From assembly GCA_023265735.1 (NCBI GenBank), contig JAHFSN010000006.1, positions 1 to 18,353 on the forward strand: a stretch of DNA of 18,353 bases. Direction: 5' to 3'. Source of the DNA: Spirochaetaceae bacterium. Its GTDB lineage: Bacteria > Spirochaetota > Spirochaetia > JABEVK01. Positions 1-7,415 of this stretch are shown here, piece after piece; the first letter of the stretch is position 1; every line of letters starts with the position of its first letter. A program made the translations under genes and the position numbers. The notes beneath the pieces were generated by a model. It made no database searches and had not been told where the DNA came from. It saw nothing but the letters and a program-made list of their open reading frames with translations.

Positions 1-1
1 C

Positions 2-523
2 ATTCTGGGGAGCGCCGACCTCATGGATCCCATTCGCTTCTTCTGCCGGCAAACCGGCCCGGCCCTTTCTCCCTTCCATGGGTGGATGTTTTCCAAGAGC
101 CTGGAGACCCTGGCGGTCAGGATGGATCGCCATTGCGACAACGCCGAGTTCTTGGCCAGGAGTCTGGAAGGCCATCCGGCCCTCCGTGCGGTCAAGCACC
201 CGGCCCTGCCCAGTCACCCCCAGCACGAACTGGCCAAAAAGCAGATGAAACGGGGCGGAGGCCTCCTGACCCTCGACTTGGCGGGGGGGCTGGAGGCAGG
301 CCAGCTGTTCCTCGATTCCCTGGAGCTTTGCAGTCTCACCGCGAACCTGGGGGATACCCGAACGACGGCGACCCACCCGGCGACCACCACCCATTCCAAA
401 CTGACAGACCACGAGCGATCGGCCGTGGGAATCGGCCCGGGGACCGTGAGAATTTCTGCTGGCCTCGAGCACCGTGACGATCTGCTCGAAGACCTCACCC
501 GTGCCCTGAATCGGACGCTCTAG
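2..523 (+). CDS. Cys/Met metabolism PLP-dependent enzyme, C-terminal part (O-succinyl/O-acetylhomoserine sulfhydrylase-like)
   Basis: The 5' end lies outside the window, and the reading frame is open from base 2. The visible 173 residues are the C-terminal domain of the cystathionine gamma-synthase/homoserine sulfhydrylase family, cytosolic PLP enzymes that make or interconvert homocysteine and cystathionine. Visible family signatures are GPALSPFHGWMFSKSLETL, LPSHPQHELAKKQM, the ANLGDTRT...HPATTTHSKL block that forms the substrate carboxylate site, and the closing GIGPGTVRISAGLE. The PLP-binding lysine lies upstream of the window. The HPATTTH and SHPQHELAKKQM forms look most like O-succinylhomoserine sulfhydrylase (MetZ-type), but the subtype cannot be fixed from a fragment. 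An internal ATG at 23 is not a start, because homology continues through it. The stop codon overlaps the stop of the convergent membrane gene in a shared CTAG at 520-523. Confidence 0.85.
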   Translation: MLGSADLMDPIRFFCRQTGPALSPFHGWMFSKSLETLAVRMDRHCDNAEFLARSLEGHPALRAVKHPALPSHPQHELAKKQMKRGGGLLTLDLAGGLEAGQLFLDSLELCSLTANLGDTRTTATHPATTTHSKLTDHERSAVGIGPGTVRISAGLEHRDDLLEDLTRALNRTL

Positions 524-2013
524 CCCGGAAAGAAGGCCGGCAGAGACACCTCGAGGACACAGTAGCCCGGTGTCTTGCGAACGTCCAAGGTCCCTTGGTG
601 GGCCTGGAGAATCTGCCTCACAGACTCAAGGGAGGACAGTTCCTCCGTTTCCGGTTCCCCCGCATCCGAAGCGAAAATTCCGGCGATGACTTGGCTTCCT
701 CGGAATTCCAGGGATACCGTCAGGGAGCCTCGTCCCCGCATCGATCGGAGGGAGCTTTGGACAAGACTCGTCCACACCTGAATCAGCTGACCCGGCCTGG
801 CGGTGACGGGAGGGACAGGGCGGATTCGTCTCACCACTTCCAATTGGGAGGAAACGGGGGCGAACAGCCCCAGAACGAGCTCCAGCCCCGTTTCGAGGTT
901 GGTCGGGCAGAACCCTTGGTCCTCGGTGACGAGACGGGAATACTCGGCGACCGTCCTCACAAGGACCGCAAGCCCGGAATGGGCTGCCGAACTGGCCCGG
1001 TTGCGCCCCTCCACCGTAAGGGCGTCAATGACAAAGAAGAAGGCCTCCCGACCGACGTCGCTCCCCATGAGGGCCTGCCAGCGCGGGTTCCATTCGATAA
1101 GGTTGGCCTGGGCCATCCGCTGCGTGAGGCCCAGGGGATCGGGGAACCCCTGTTGCTCCAGGCGAACGGCGAGCTCGTCGAGACGGACTTTGCGCACCGA
1201 GCTGTCTTCCACAGGAGCACGGAGCCCTTCGTCCAGAACCATCCAGAAGGCTACCGTCTGGCCGGGGGACAGCTGTCCAATGATGTGACGCGCCCGGGGC
1301 ACTCCCTCGTGCCACCAGAATGCGGATTTCTCCAGGTTGGCGCCCAGGGTATCCAAATGCTCCTGGGCCCTACCGGCGATGGTCGAGAGGAGGCCGCCCA
1401 GAACCGCTGTCTTTTCGGTCTGCCCCAGGGTGGCTTGGATCCGCTTGTCTTGCTCCACAGCTTCTCCCAGCAGGCGAACGAACATCCGCATGACGATAAA
1501 GACCATGACGGTGCAAATCACATAGCTGAAACCTACGTCGAGGAACCAGCGTTCCCGGGTCGAGTAGGGCGTAATCCAATCGGGCCTGAGGATCTGGACG
1601 CCAAGACAGATACCCATGGCAGCGAGTCCCAAAAGACCGTAGAAGAGGCTGCTTCCCTTTCGGTGCAAGATGGCGATGAAGGTGTTCAGGATCAGAAATG
1701 CGGTGAGCGTCGGGCCTTGGATGCCGGCATCGAAAAAGAAATTCCAAACGAAGAAAGCGAGGGCCGCCGCGGTCGTAAGGTGAAGCACCAGCTGAAAGTG
1801 GCGTCCCTTTCGGGCCATCGCGTAGAGGATGCCGAAAATGACGATCATCCCGAGGTCGTAGACAAATCGGAACAGTTCGAAAGTCTGGAAGCCGTCCAGA
1901 ACCAAAAAGAACACGGCCGAAAACAGGGCCGTAAAGATCACCACATTGAGGATGCGGGGAAGGAGGTCGGTGTTGGCGGGCGCCCCGGCAACCCAGCGGA
2001 GGAAAGCGCTCAT
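520..2013 (-). CDS. membrane histidine-kinase-like protein with degenerate catalytic motifs (possible pseudokinase)
   Basis: This is a 497-residue protein with about six hydrophobic segments (roughly residues 22-39, 52-66, 74-92, 101-116, 122-140 and 158-178), then a cytoplasmic part laid out like a sensor histidine kinase. The H-box-like stretch EKTAVLGGLLSTIAG (200-214) has glycine where the phospho-accepting histidine should be (canonical ...VAHEINNPL). The N-box reads QVWTSLVQSSL (412-422), with serines at both usual asparagine positions. The D-box keeps D450 and G452 but has proline for the second glycine. The GLGL lid motif is replaced by LSSLES. The overall layout still ends like an HATPase domain (ILQAHQGTLDV...TPGYCVLEVSLP). 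I infer a non-catalytic relative that may act as sensor or scaffold. No response regulator is adjacent. The start at 2013 is chosen because GAGGGG sits 4 bases upstream; an in-frame ATG at 2034 lacks a ribosome site. Confidence 0.8.
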   Translation of the reverse strand: MSAFLRWVAGAPANTDLLPRILNVVIFTALFSAVFFLVLDGFQTFELFRFVYDLGMIVIFGILYAMARKGRHFQLVLHLTTAAALAFFVWNFFFDAGIQGPTLTAFLILNTFIAILHRKGSSLFYGLLGLAAMGICLGVQILRPDWITPYSTRERWFLDVGFSYVICTVMVFIVMRMFVRLLGEAVEQDKRIQATLGQTEKTAVLGGLLSTIAGRAQEHLDTLGANLEKSAFWWHEGVPRARHIIGQLSPGQTVAFWMVLDEGLRAPVEDSSVRKVRLDELAVRLEQQGFPDPLGLTQRMAQANLIEWNPRWQALMGSDVGREAFFFVIDALTVEGRNRASSAAHSGLAVLVRTVAEYSRLVTEDQGFCPTNLETGLELVLGLFAPVSSQLEVVRRIRPVPPVTARPGQLIQVWTSLVQSSLRSMRGRGSLTVSLEFRGSQVIAGIFASDAGEPETEELSSLESVRQILQAHQGTLDVRKTPGYCVLEVSLPAFFPG

Positions 2014-2042
2014 TTTCCCCTCGGAACTTTTCATTTGAAGTC

Positions 2043-2071
2043 ATTGTCGCGCAAGGAACAGGACTTTTCCA
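2043..2071 (-). promoter_or_regulatory. candidate promoter for the kinase-like gene
   Basis: On the minus strand, TGGAAA (2066-2071) is followed after 17 bases by GACAAT (2043-2048). Each hexamer matches the sigma70 consensus at 4 of 6 positions. It would start transcription about 20 bases before the chosen start codon. It is a weak match and no experiment supports it. Confidence 0.3.
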
Positions 2072-2153
2072 GCCCACCATCGGCTTTGGACTCCCTTGGT
2101 TCTTCTCCTCCCAAGACCCCCCCTCCGACAGACAAAGTTTTCCTGCTGTTACA

Positions 2154-2182
2154 TTGACAAGTCCTGGCCTTTTGCCTCACAT
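2154..2182 (+). promoter_or_regulatory. candidate promoter of the potABCD operon
   Basis: A perfect TTGACA lies at 2154-2159. At the usual 17-base distance the -10 position holds only TCACAT (2177-2182, 3 of 6 matches). Initiation from it would fall at about 2189-2191, on the potA start codon, so the transcript would be nearly leaderless. No Shine-Dalgarno sequence precedes potA, which fits. Confidence 0.4.
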
Positions 2183-2190
2183 TTTGCTTC

Positions 2191-3300
2191 ATGAAAGGTA
2201 GCGAGGTCAGGGTTGAGAACGTCGAGAAGAAATTCGGCGAGTTCAACGCCCTGAAGAACGTCAGCCTGACGATCAGGAAGGGGGAGTTTTTTTCCCTGCT
2301 CGGGCCGTCGGGCTGTGGGAAAACGACACTTCTGAGAATCATTGCCGGCTTCGAGGATCCCTCGGCCGGAATTGTGTGCCTTGACGAGGACAATGTCGTC
2401 CCCCTGCCACCGGACAGGCGTCACGTCAACACCGTCTTCCAAAATTATGCGCTCTTTCCCCACCTGACTGTCTTCGAGAATATCGCCTTTCCCCTCCGTC
2501 TCAAGAAGGTTCCCTTGGCCCAGATCAAAGACAAGGTTTTTCGGTACCTGGAATTGGTGCAGCTCAAGGGTCAGGAGAGGAAGAAGCCCAATCAGCTTTC
2601 CGGTGGCCAGAAGCAGCGCGTCGCCATCGCCCGGGCCCTGATCAACGAGCCTTCGGTCCTGTTGCTCGACGAACCGCTTTCCGCCCTCGACGCCAAGCTC
2701 CGGCAGCAGCTCCTCATGGACTTGGATCTGATCCACGACGAAGTCGGGATCACCTTCATCTACGTGACCCACGACCAATCCGAGGCCCTTTCGGTGTCCG
2801 ACCGTGTGGCCGTCATGAGCGAAGGCCGCGTTCTCCAGATCGGAACTCCCTACGAAATCTACGAGGCCCCCGCTGACACCTTCGTGGCCCAGTTCATCGG
2901 TGAAACCAACCTCCTGAAGGGAACGATTACCGTCCGCGACGGCCGCTTCTACACCATCGATACCCTCGACATGGGTCCCGTCATGGTGACCACGGACCGG
3001 GCCTTCGAGGTGGGGGACGAAGTCGTCCACGCCATCCGTCCCGAAAAGATCGCCATCACCAAGCAGCGCCCCGAGAACCTTCCCCCCGACTGGAATGTGG
3101 TGAAGGGAAAGGTGTTCGAGTCCATCTATTCGGGTTTTCAATCCCGATTTGACGTCGACAACGCCGCGGGTTACCGGTTCAAGGTGTACAAGCAGCACGA
3201 GAGCTACCTCGAGATGGGCCCAGAAATCAAATGGACCGACGAGGTTTGGTTGAGCTGGGACGCCGACGACGGTTACTTGGTGGAAAGCACCAGGTTATGA
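2191..3300 (+). CDS. potA: polyamine-type ABC transporter ATP-binding protein PotA
   Basis: This 369-residue ATPase powers the polyamine-type importer from the cytoplasmic face. All catalytic motifs are intact: Walker A GPSGCGKTT (38-46), Q-loop Q84, signature LSGGQ (136-140), Walker B VLLLDEP (156-162) and switch H194 in THDQSEA. The C-terminal 130 residues correspond to the TOBE-type regulatory domain usual in PotA, and the length is normal for the family. The ATG at 2191 is the only sensible start, since an in-frame stop sits at 2155 and homology begins at once (VRVENVEKKFG). It has no ribosome-binding site. The stop overlaps the potB start (ATGA). It is the first gene of potABCD. Confidence in the family is very high; the exact substrate is less certain. 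Confidence 0.96.
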   Translation: MKGSEVRVENVEKKFGEFNALKNVSLTIRKGEFFSLLGPSGCGKTTLLRIIAGFEDPSAGIVCLDEDNVVPLPPDRRHVNTVFQNYALFPHLTVFENIAFPLRLKKVPLAQIKDKVFRYLELVQLKGQERKKPNQLSGGQKQRVAIARALINEPSVLLLDEPLSALDAKLRQQLLMDLDLIHDEVGITFIYVTHDQSEALSVSDRVAVMSEGRVLQIGTPYEIYEAPADTFVAQFIGETNLLKGTITVRDGRFYTIDTLDMGPVMVTTDRAFEVGDEVVHAIRPEKIAITKQRPENLPPDWNVVKGKVFESIYSGFQSRFDVDNAAGYRFKVYKQHESYLEMGPEIKWTDEVWLSWDADDGYLVESTRL

Positions 3301-4157
3301 AGAAGAATTATGGAACCTGGTACACCCTGCCGCTGGCGGTGTGGATCAGCTTGTTCTTCGTGATTCCCATCGCCATCGTCCTCATCTACTCGGTTCTGAC
3401 CAGGGACTACACCGGGGGAGTGATTTGGAAGTTCAGCCTCGATTCTTTCTCGGCCCTGGCCAACTCCTCGTTCATCAGGGCAACGGCGACCACCGTTTTC
3501 ATCGCCCTCGTCTCGACGGCCATTACCATAGTTCTGGCTCTGCCCGTGGCCTACTACATGGCCCGGAGCCGGAGCAACACCATTCTGCTTCTGCTGGTCG
3601 TGGTTCCGTTCTGGGTGAATTTTCTGATCCGGGTCTACGCGTGGATGGCGGTCCTCGGCCAAGAGGGCTTTCTGAATGACCTCATCCGCTGGATGGGCCT
3701 CACGAACGAGCCCGTGACGTTTCTCTTCAACATCTGGGCCGTCATCATCGTCCACGTCTACGCTTACCTGCCGTACGCCATCCTTCCTCTGTTCACGACC
3801 ATCGAGAAGTTCGATTTCGGACTTCTGGAGGCAGCCCGCGACCTCGGCGCAAGTCACGTGAAGAGCCTGACGAAGATCATGCTTCCCAATGTCCAGAGCG
3901 GCATCATTACGGCGGTTCTGTTCACGTTCATCCCAATCTTGGGCTCGTACGCCATCCCCGATCTCATCGGCGGAACGGACTCCACCATGCTTGGAACCAT
4001 TGTGGCCCTGAATCTGCGGACCGGAAACAACTGGCCGCTCGCTTCGGCCATTTCCGTCGTCTTGACCATTATCACAAGCGTGGGGCTGCTCCTGTACTTC
4101 CTCTACAACCAGCGGCTCGAAAAGGTGCACCTGCAGTTTCAGGAGGAAACCAAGTGA
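3297..4157 (+). CDS. potB: polyamine-type ABC transporter permease PotB
   Basis: This 286-residue inner-membrane permease has about six transmembrane segments. The first is around 10-32, followed by further helices near 65-88, 96-120, 144-168, 203-222 and 250-271. The cytoplasmic EAA loop that docks on the ATPase reads LEAARDLGAS...IMLPN at 177-198. The start is the ATG at 3297, which overlaps the potA stop as ATGA and begins the hydrophobic N-terminus. The open frame extends 22 codons upstream into potA, but that extension is arginine-rich read-through and is rejected. PotB pairs with PotC to form the channel. The gene ends with GTGA overlapping potC, so translational coupling is likely. Confidence 0.95.
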   Translation: MKKNYGTWYTLPLAVWISLFFVIPIAIVLIYSVLTRDYTGGVIWKFSLDSFSALANSSFIRATATTVFIALVSTAITIVLALPVAYYMARSRSNTILLLLVVVPFWVNFLIRVYAWMAVLGQEGFLNDLIRWMGLTNEPVTFLFNIWAVIIVHVYAYLPYAILPLFTTIEKFDFGLLEAARDLGASHVKSLTKIMLPNVQSGIITAVLFTFIPILGSYAIPDLIGGTDSTMLGTIVALNLRTGNNWPLASAISVVLTIITSVGLLLYFLYNQRLEKVHLQFQEETK

Positions 4158-5026
4158 CCCGGCGGCCCCGGGTTTCGAGGGCGGTGTACTGGGCCGTGGT
4201 TGCGTTTCTCTTCTTTCCGCTTCTTGTTCTGCTGTTCTACAGCTTCAATGAGGGCAAGGGCTTTCAGTGGATGGGGTTTTCCCTTCGCTGGTATCAGAAA
4301 CTGTTTTCGAATTCCAGGGAGCTCTGGGCAAGCGTCGAAAACTCCCTCATCATCGGATTGTCAGCTGCGACCGTTTCCACGGTGATAGGAACCCTGGGAG
4401 CCATCGGTCTCAACTGGTACAAGTTCTTTGGCAAGAAGTACATCCAGGCCGTAAGTTTCATTCCGCTCATCCTTCCCGAGATCGTCATCGGCGTCAGCCT
4501 GCTCATCTTCTTCGCGTCCAACCTGCGCGGCATCGGCACAGTTCTCGACGGTCTGGCGGCCACGGCCCCCCTGGGTGTCGCGCAACTGCTGATGGTTCTG
4601 GCTATCCCTTTCCACGTGGAACTGGGGATGGGGACCATCTTGGTGGCCCACATCAGCTTCACTCTCCCCTTTGTCATTCTGATGGTCTTGGCGCGGCTCT
4701 CTGAGTTCGACTACTCCATCATCGAGGCGGCCCGAGACCTGGGGGCCAAGGAATTGGACATCCTTTTTCGCATCATTATTCCAATTTCGATCCCCGGTAT
4801 CCTTTCCGGCTTCCTCACGGCGTTCACGCTGTCTCTGGAGGATTTTGTGGTCACCCTCTTCGTCCAGGGTCCCAATTCTCAGACCCTGCCTCTCTACATC
4901 TACGGCCATGTGAAGAAGGGGCTTCCGCCTGAAGTGAACGCCTTCTCGGTCATTCTTATCGTCTTCACGATGGTCCTGATGTTTTCTGTCCGCAATCTGC
5001 TCAAGTACATGGTCAAGAGTAAGTAG
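4154..5026 (+). CDS. potC: polyamine-type ABC transporter permease PotC
   Basis: This second inner-membrane permease is 290 residues long. It starts at GTG 4154, overlapping the potB stop as GTGA, with an excellent AGGAGG at 4141-4146. The EAA loop is present (IIEAARDLGAKELDILFRIIIP, from 189), as is the conserved LSLEDFVVTLFV segment. It is about 26 residues longer than the 264-residue E. coli PotC. The extra length falls at about 120-160, between the third and fourth helices (ASNLRGIGTVLDGLAATAPLG...), and is partly hydrophobic. A short hairpin and a 38-base gap separate it from potD. Confidence 0.94.
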   Translation: MTRRPRVSRAVYWAVVAFLFFPLLVLLFYSFNEGKGFQWMGFSLRWYQKLFSNSRELWASVENSLIIGLSAATVSTVIGTLGAIGLNWYKFFGKKYIQAVSFIPLILPEIVIGVSLLIFFASNLRGIGTVLDGLAATAPLGVAQLLMVLAIPFHVELGMGTILVAHISFTLPFVILMVLARLSEFDYSIIEAARDLGAKELDILFRIIIPISIPGILSGFLTAFTLSLEDFVVTLFVQGPNSQTLPLYIYGHVKKGLPPEVNAFSVILIVFTMVLMFSVRNLLKYMVKSK

Positions 5027-5037
5027 GCCGTTGGCCT
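5025..5037 (+). promoter_or_regulatory. small hairpin at the potC-potD junction
   Basis: AGGCC-GTT-GGCCT forms a 5-bp stem with a 3-base loop that begins in the potC stop codon. No run of T follows, so it is not a full terminator. It could protect the 3' end or set the ratio of binding protein to permeases. It is short enough to be chance. Confidence 0.25.
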
Positions 5038-5064
5038 GTTTGAAAAATTGTCTGGAGGATCGTC

Positions 5065-6132
5065 ATGAAGAAGACCCTTTTGGGTTCGCTCTTAGTTGCT
5101 GCCTTGCTTCTGGCCTCGTGTGACCAGAAGAGTTCGACCGCCTCTGCTGCGGCACCCGCGTCGGGAACCCCGAATGGTGAGGTGAACGTCTACAACTGGT
5201 CGTCGTACCTGCCCGACGACGTGAAGGCCGACTTCACGAAAGAAACCGGCATCAAGCTGAACTACGAAGAATACGATTCCAACGAGACCATGCTGGCCAA
5301 GGTCACGGCCGGAGGCAACTACGACGTCGTGTTCCCGTCACAGGACTTTGTGCCGACCATGATTAACAAGGGTCTGCTGACGCCCCTTGACCTGGCAAAG
5401 ATTCCCAATCTGGCGAATGTCGACAAGACCATCATCGACTTCACCCAAAGTTTTGACCCGGGCAACAAGTACTCGGTGCCCTACAACATCGGGGCCACCG
5501 CCGTCGTTTACTGGAAAGACAAGATCAAGGATCCCGTGGAAAGCTTCAGCCTCTTCGGTGATCCCAAGTACAAGGGCAAGATCGTCCTCCTCAACGACAT
5601 GCGCGAAGTCTACGGTGCCGCCCTTCACAACCTAGGCTTCAGCGCCAACACCACCGACGCCGCTCAACTCGACAAGGCCACCAACCTGATCCTGAAGTGG
5701 AAGGCCAACATTTTGAAGTTCGAGACGGATCAGATCCCCACGCTGTTTGCCAAGAAGGAAGTTTGGGCCGCGTTTGTGTATCCCGAAAACGTCCTGACGG
5801 CCATCGACGAGAAGGACAAGGACAACGTGGGCTTCTTCTTCCCCAAGGAAGCGGGCATCAAGTACCAGGACAACATGGTCATCCTCAAGGGAGTGAAGAA
5901 TCTGGACAACGCCTACAAGTTTATCGACTTCATCCTGAGGCCCGATATCCTGGCCCGGATCGACGATGCCTTCGGCTACCCCGGCATCTCCGCCAAGGCC
6001 AATGCCCTGCGGAAGGTGGCCCCGTTCTACTCGACGGACAAACTCTCCAAGCACGAGTTCCGCCAGCCCCTGGGGGACAAGGCCGACCTCTACAACAAAC
6101 CCTGGCAGGAAAAGGTTCTCATCGGCCAGTAA
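5065..6132 (+). CDS. potD: polyamine-type ABC transporter substrate-binding lipoprotein PotD
   Basis: This 355-residue extracytoplasmic binding protein delivers ligand to PotBC. It has a lipoprotein signal peptide with lipobox LASC, the acylated cysteine being C19. A Ser/Ala-rich linker follows, then the PotD/PotF fold (VYNWSSYLP, YDSNETMLAKV, DVVFPS, VLLNDMREVYGAAL, FILRPD, KPWQEKV). Against E. coli PotD ligand residues, W34, Y37, D168, E171, D257, Y293 and Q327 are kept (W45, Y48, D178, E181, D269, Y305, Q348). W229 and W255 become tyrosines Y239 and Y267. The amine-binding E36 becomes S47, and Y85 becomes D94. A polyamine or related amine is the likely ligand, but the exact one is open. 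GGAGG lies 7 bases before the ATG. A terminator follows. Confidence 0.94.
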   Translation: MKKTLLGSLLVAALLLASCDQKSSTASAAAPASGTPNGEVNVYNWSSYLPDDVKADFTKETGIKLNYEEYDSNETMLAKVTAGGNYDVVFPSQDFVPTMINKGLLTPLDLAKIPNLANVDKTIIDFTQSFDPGNKYSVPYNIGATAVVYWKDKIKDPVESFSLFGDPKYKGKIVLLNDMREVYGAALHNLGFSANTTDAAQLDKATNLILKWKANILKFETDQIPTLFAKKEVWAAFVYPENVLTAIDEKDKDNVGFFFPKEAGIKYQDNMVILKGVKNLDNAYKFIDFILRPDILARIDDAFGYPGISAKANALRKVAPFYSTDKLSKHEFRQPLGDKADLYNKPWQEKVLIGQ

Positions 6133-6153
6133 GTTTCATTAGGCATCACCAGC

Positions 6154-6177
6154 CGCCCCGAAAGGGGCGTTTTTTTT
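6154..6177 (+). terminator. intrinsic terminator of the pot operon
   Basis: CGCCCC (6154-6159), GAAA tetraloop, GGGGCG (6164-6169), then eight T (6170-6177) form a textbook Rho-independent terminator 21 bases after the potD stop. Confidence 0.93.
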
Positions 6178-6183
6178 GCGCGT

Positions 6184-6211
6184 AAAAAAACCGGCCCACG
6201 AGGAGCCGGCT
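6184..6211 (-). terminator. intrinsic terminator of the aldolase gene
   Basis: On the minus strand, a CCGGC/GCCGG stem (plus strand 6205-6209 and 6191-6195) is extended by G-U and A-U pairs and followed by seven T (plus-strand A run 6184-6190). It lies 30 bases past the aldolase stop and directly abuts the pot terminator facing the other way. Confidence 0.8.
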
Positions 6212-6241
6212 CTTTTACGGGAACGCCTTCCGGAACTACGC

Positions 6242-7237
6242 CTATGCTCTTCCGGCGGAGCCCAGGACTTCCTTGTTCTTGTGCGAATAGAGTTTCTTCA
6301 GTTCATCGCGGGCCGGTCCGAGGTACTTGCGGGGGTCAAACTCCGCAGGGCTCTCGGTCAGGACCTTCCGGATGGCGGCGGTCATGGCCAGCCGACCGTC
6401 GGAGTCGATGTTGATCTTGCACACAGCGCTCTTGGCGGCCCGGCGCAGCTGCTCTTCGGGGATGCCCACGGGGTCCTTGAGCTTGCCGCCGAACTTCTCG
6501 AGCTGGCGGACGTATTCGATGGGCACCGACGACGAACCGTGGAGGACGATGGGAAATCCGGGGAGCTTCTTTTCGATTTCTTCAAGGATGTCGAACCGCA
6601 GCGTGGGGGGAATGAGAATGCCGTCGGCGCTGCGGGTGCACTGCTCGGCCTTGAACTTGACGGCGCCGTGGCTGGTTCCGATAGAAATGGCCAGCGAGTC
6701 CACACCGGTGCGCTTCACGAAGTCGATGACCTCTTCGGGCTTGGTGTAGCTGGAGTGTTCGGCGACCACCTCGTCTTCAATACCGGCCAAGACACCGAGC
6801 TCGCCTTCAACGGTCACGTCGTGGGCATGGGCGTATTCGACCACCGACTTGGTGAGCTTGATGTTCTCTTCATAGGGAAGGTGCGAGCCGTCGATCATGA
6901 CCGACGAAAATCCCCCCTCGATACAGCTCTTAACCAGTTCCAGACTGTCGCCGTGGTCCAAGTGCAAGACGATGGGAATCGAGTACCCGAGTTCCTTGGC
7001 GTATTCGACGGCTCCCTTGGCGAGGTTCTTCAAGAGGGTGGCGTTGGCGTACTTTCGGGCGCCAGAAGAGACCTGAAGGATAACGGGGGACTTGGTCTCC
7101 ACGCAGGCCTGAATGATGGCCTGAAGCTGCTCCAGGTTGTTAAAGTTGTAGGCGGGAATGGCGTATCCGCCCTTCACGGCTTTGGCGAACAACTCCTTGG
7201 TGTTCACCAGGCCGAGTTCCTTGTAGGAAGTTGCCAT
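6242..7237 (-). CDS. fba: class II fructose-bisphosphate aldolase
   Basis: This 331-residue cytosolic metalloenzyme cleaves fructose 1,6-bisphosphate to dihydroxyacetone phosphate and glyceraldehyde 3-phosphate in glycolysis, and the reverse in gluconeogenesis. The class II signature is complete: catalytic D94 and zinc ligand H95 in HLDHGD, E145 in GELG, zinc ligands H190 (GTSHGA) and H233 (LHGSSS), and phosphate-site N276-D278 (NIDSD). The N-terminal AIPAYNFNNLEQLQAII is typical of the ketose-bisphosphate aldolase class II line and resembles, from memory, the treponemal enzyme. The start is set by AAGGAG 6 bases upstream. It is a single-gene unit with a strong promoter and its own terminator. 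Confidence 0.97.
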   Translation of the reverse strand: MATSYKELGLVNTKELFAKAVKGGYAIPAYNFNNLEQLQAIIQACVETKSPVILQVSSGARKYANATLLKNLAKGAVEYAKELGYSIPIVLHLDHGDSLELVKSCIEGGFSSVMIDGSHLPYEENIKLTKSVVEYAHAHDVTVEGELGVLAGIEDEVVAEHSSYTKPEEVIDFVKRTGVDSLAISIGTSHGAVKFKAEQCTRSADGILIPPTLRFDILEEIEKKLPGFPIVLHGSSSVPIEYVRQLEKFGGKLKDPVGIPEEQLRRAAKSAVCKINIDSDGRLAMTAAIRKVLTESPAEFDPRKYLGPARDELKKLYSHKNKEVLGSAGRA

Positions 7238-7273
7238 GAAATTCTCCTTAGATGGGCTATCTTTACTTCTCCA

Positions 7274-7302
7274 ATTTTAGTCGCCCCCCACCCCCAGGTC
7301 AA
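7274..7302 (-). promoter_or_regulatory. sigma70-type promoter of fba
   Basis: On the minus strand, TTGACC (plus 7297-7302), a spacer of exactly 17 bases, and TAAAAT (plus 7274-7279), each 5 of 6 to consensus. The spacer is extremely G-rich (G5-T-G6). The predicted start is near 7266, giving a leader of about 28 bases that contains the AAGGAG ribosome site at 7244-7249. Confidence 0.8.
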
Positions 7303-7349
7303 GGGAAGGGGATTTTTGGGTCCCCAACCTTTGCACCACTTTCCCCAAG

Positions 7350-7358
7350 TTATCCACA
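7350..7358 (+). promoter_or_regulatory. consensus DnaA box 1
   Basis: TTATCCACA, an exact match to the high-affinity DnaA-binding 9-mer, set between two TTCCCC runs. Confidence 0.55.
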
Positions 7359-7415
7359 ATTTTCCCCATTCTTGTGCAGATCAAGAAAGGAACGACTAAC
7401 CGCGAAATTCTCAGC

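Noticed and set aside
595..2157. A 520-codon plus-strand open frame opposite the kinase-like gene
   Set aside because: It is the antisense shadow of a GC-rich gene: low-complexity charged sequence with no fold-like pattern, while the minus strand has membrane segments and HATPase-like ends.
2149..3198. A 349-codon minus-strand open frame opposite potA
   Set aside because: It is antisense to a fully conserved ABC ATPase and has Asp/Gly/Val/His-rich composition with no recognisable motif.
7273..7320. G-quadruplex near the fba promoter
   Set aside because: One strand has only G5-T-G6 and the other only three short G runs, so the four-run pattern needed for a standard quadruplex is not met.
6176..7399. 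A 407-codon plus-strand open frame opposite fba
   Set aside because: It is antisense to an intact aldolase and runs across both the aldolase promoter and its terminator.
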